Positions 62,550 through 64,000 of a stretch of 64,000 nt of DNA are shown piece by piece. Origin of the DNA: TMP-86 sp039807285 (GTDB lineage Bacteria; Pseudomonadota; Gammaproteobacteria; Steroidobacterales; Steroidobacteraceae); contig JBGAGK010000020.1 in assembly GCA_044226785.1 (NCBI GenBank), positions 1 to 64,000 on the forward strand. The letters run 5' to 3'. The notes under the pieces were generated by a model. The model saw only the letters and a program-made list of their open reading frames with translations, was not told the origin of the DNA and searched no databases. The position numbers were made by a program, and so were the translations under genes. Within the stretch, counting starts at the first letter, position 1. Each line of letters begins with the position of its first letter.

Positions 62550-62819
62550 TTATCGTCTCAGGCCCAGGCGTTCCACCACCTGGCCGTATTTTTCCGGTGT
62601 CGTGCTCTTCAGATAGTCCAGGAGCTTGCGGCGCTGGTTCACCATCTTGAGCAGGCCGCGGCGTGATGCATGATCGGCCTTGTGGGCGGAAAAATGTTGT
62701 GACAGTCCGTTGATGCGCTCGGAGAGCAAGGCGATCTGGACTTCGGGCGAACCCGTATCCTGGGTGGTGCGCTGGAACTTGCCGACAACCGCCGACTTCT
62801 GTTCGCGTGTAAGTGGCAT
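62550..62819 (-). CDS. rpsO: 30S ribosomal protein S15
   Basis: This 89-residue four-helix protein of the small subunit has MPLTREQKSAVVGKFQ, TGSPEVQIALLSERI, HFSAHKADHASRRGLLKMVN and RRKLLDYLKS, all diagnostic. Length is exact for the family. ATG 62819 was chosen on homology. A good promoter precedes it. Confidence 0.98.
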   Translation of the reverse strand: MPLTREQKSAVVGKFQRTTQDTGSPEVQIALLSERINGLSQHFSAHKADHASRRGLLKMVNQRRKLLDYLKSTTPEKYGQVVERLGLRR

Positions 62820-62865
62820 TAAAACAAACCTCAATCAATAACTTAGGACTTTGAAGAAGCCGCGG

Positions 62866-62894
62866 ATTGTACTCGCGACACGCCCTGCTCTCAA
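62866..62894 (-). promoter_or_regulatory. Sigma-70 promoter of rpsO
   Basis: On the minus strand TTGAGA (62889-62894) and TACAAT (62866-62871) are separated by 17 bases, a near-consensus promoter 47 bases before the rpsO start. It lies just after the truB stop, so rpsO-pnp can be transcribed independently of truB. Confidence 0.75.
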
Positions 62895-62900
62895 GCACGA

Positions 62901-63794
62901 TCAGGAATCATGTGCAGCCAGCAGACGCCGTGGCCTGAGAAATCCTTCCGAATCGACCGAACCCAGACCGAGAAACCGGCCTTCGGCTCCATAGATCCGG
63001 ATGGAATCACAGACCGGCTTGCCTGCCGCGACCGCCTGGCCACACCCGAGCAGTCTGGCCGGATGCACATCCAGGGTGAGCGATGGCAGAGCCAGCAGAG
63101 CCGAATCGACTGGCAACAGAAGGCTGTGACGTTCCTCCATGCCCAGCCCTTCCAGCTTGTCGATCTCGTGGAGCGACGGCTGCTCGAATGGCATGACCGA
63201 TAATCGTCGAAGGGCTGCCAGATGTCCCAGGCTCGACAGATGAATCGCAATGTCTTCTGCGAGCGTCCGGATATAGGTGCCCTTCGAGACAGTGACTTCG
63301 AAGGTCAGATCCGGCGAGTTCCAATCCAGGAGTCTGAGGTCGTTCAGCGTCACCTCACGCGGGTCACGCGCTACTGTCTGACCAGCTCTTGCCAACAAAT
63401 ACAAAGGCTTGCCATTCTTTTTTAAAGCGGAATGCATGGGCGGGATCTGCATATGATGGCGCGGGAATGAGGCCAGCCGCTCAATCATCTGCTCGCGATC
63501 CAGCGACGGTACCGATGCCCGTGCACAGACGGGCGTCTCCTGATCCCCACTTGCAGTCCGCTCACCCAGACGCATCCTTACACGGTAGGTCTTGTCTGCA
63601 TCCAGCAGATGAGCGCCGAACTTGGTCGCCTCGCCAAGGCCTATTGCCAGCAAGCCCGTCGCAAGCGGATCGAGCGAACCCATGTGGCCCGCCTTGTTGG
63701 CGGCGTACAGGCGTTTGACCCGGGCGACTGCCGCGGCGGAAGTCAGGCCCAGCGGCTTGTCGAGCAGCAGGATGCCATGGACATCCTGGCTCAC
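62901..63794 (-). CDS. truB: tRNA pseudouridine 55 synthase
   Basis: This 297-residue enzyme makes pseudouridine at position 55 of tRNA. The catalytic Asp lies in KAGHMGSLDPLATGLLAIGL, here with HMGSLD in place of the common HTGTLD or HTGSLD. KTYRVRMRLGERTASGDQE and VSKGTYIRTLAEDI are present, and a C-terminal PUA-like region follows. The start is GTG 63794. It follows rbfA by 9 bases. Confidence 0.96.
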   Translation of the reverse strand: MSQDVHGILLLDKPLGLTSAAAVARVKRLYAANKAGHMGSLDPLATGLLAIGLGEATKFGAHLLDADKTYRVRMRLGERTASGDQETPVCARASVPSLDREQMIERLASFPRHHMQIPPMHSALKKNGKPLYLLARAGQTVARDPREVTLNDLRLLDWNSPDLTFEVTVSKGTYIRTLAEDIAIHLSSLGHLAALRRLSVMPFEQPSLHEIDKLEGLGMEERHSLLLPVDSALLALPSLTLDVHPARLLGCGQAVAAGKPVCDSIRIYGAEGRFLGLGSVDSEGFLRPRRLLAAHDS

Positions 63795-63803
63795 GTGTGG
63801 GGG

Positions 63804-64000
63804 TCAATCATGGGTCTTGCGGACCGAATCGATGAGCTGGGTCAGTTTCACGCCACGCTCCAGCGACTCGTCCAGGATGAACTTCAGGCTGGGTGTGTAA
63901 CGGATCTGCAACTCGCGCATCAGTGCCGAACGCAGGAACGGCGAAGCACTCTCCAGTCCGGCCTGTACCCTGGGATCTCCTCCCTCATGGCCGAACACCA
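63804..64000 (-). CDS. rbfA: Ribosome-binding factor A (C-terminal part)
   Basis: This is the 3' end of rbfA, 5' end beyond the window. Visible residues include LRSALMRELQIRYTPSLKFI and LDESLERGVKLTQLIDS, the conserved C-terminal helix and strand of the KH-like RbfA fold. It matures 16S rRNA. Its place before truB is conserved. Confidence 0.93.
   Translation of the reverse strand, partial: VFGHEGGDPRVQAGLESASPFLRSALMRELQIRYTPSLKFILDESLERGVKLTQLIDSVRKTHD

Overview
The window looks like part of the chromosome of a GC-rich gammaproteobacterium. The main evidence is gene order: rbfA-truB-rpsO-pnp, rpsA-cmk-aroA-pheA-serC-gyrA, the block (mtaD-like)-ubiG-mupP-SDR beside gyrA as in Pseudomonas, pheS-pheT-ihfA, scpA-scpB-rluB, ligA-zipA-smc and dksA-gluQ. 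The lineage within the class cannot be fixed from sequence alone. An environmental Xanthomonadales/Nevskiales-like relative is plausible.

Bases 1-9120 are a degraded, lambda-type prophage remnant that ends at the 3' end of a tRNA-Pro(GGG) gene. It keeps an SSB-like gene, a lambda cos-like strip, a Nu1-type small terminase, a ParB-like fragment, a tail assembly protein and a tape-measure protein. Large terminase, portal, capsid and integrase genes are not in view. Two tandem paralogous mini-genes follow. Then comes a minus-strand run of five unidentified genes, four junctions of which are tightly spaced or overlapping. Three copies of GTGGACACA lie between the last gene and the tRNA.

Bases 9121-18700 hold a translation block on the minus strand: thrS-infC-rpmI-rplT-pheS-pheT-ihfA-merR. 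infC starts with AUC inside the 3' end of thrS. tRNA-Val(GAC) sits three bases behind a coiled-coil FHA gene. Bases 18765-26200 carry uvrB, an aspartate-type aminotransferase, tRNA-Asn(GUU), a HerA-like ATPase, an RhtA-like exporter and a RhlE-like helicase. Bases 26214-37955 (minus strand) carry galU, a ComEA-like secreted protein, ihfB, rpsA, cmk, aroA, pheA, serA, serC and gyrA. This mixes aromatic and serine biosynthesis with translation and topology genes.

Bases 38154-42764 (plus strand) hold a degenerate MtaD-like amidohydrolase, ubiG, mupP, an SDR and an exported MetX-like hydrolase. Bases 42747-47169 (minus strand) hold rluB-like, scpB, scpA, trpS and yciO. Bases 47192-48911 (plus strand) hold yciB, bolA and a PpiC lipoprotein. 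An exported LVIVD-repeat protein and ligA-zipA-smc follow on the minus strand. Then queF, a DksA homologue, gluQ and phaR lie on the plus strand. The window ends inside rbfA of the minus-strand rbfA-truB-rpsO-pnp cluster.

The most unusual points are three housekeeping homologues at conserved loci that have lost signature residues: RluB without its catalytic Asp, MtaD without its HxH and GTDG residues, and DksA without its Cys4 zinc finger. The AUC-initiated infC, the Ala83 gyrase and the uncharacterised minus-strand operon against tRNA-Pro are also notable.
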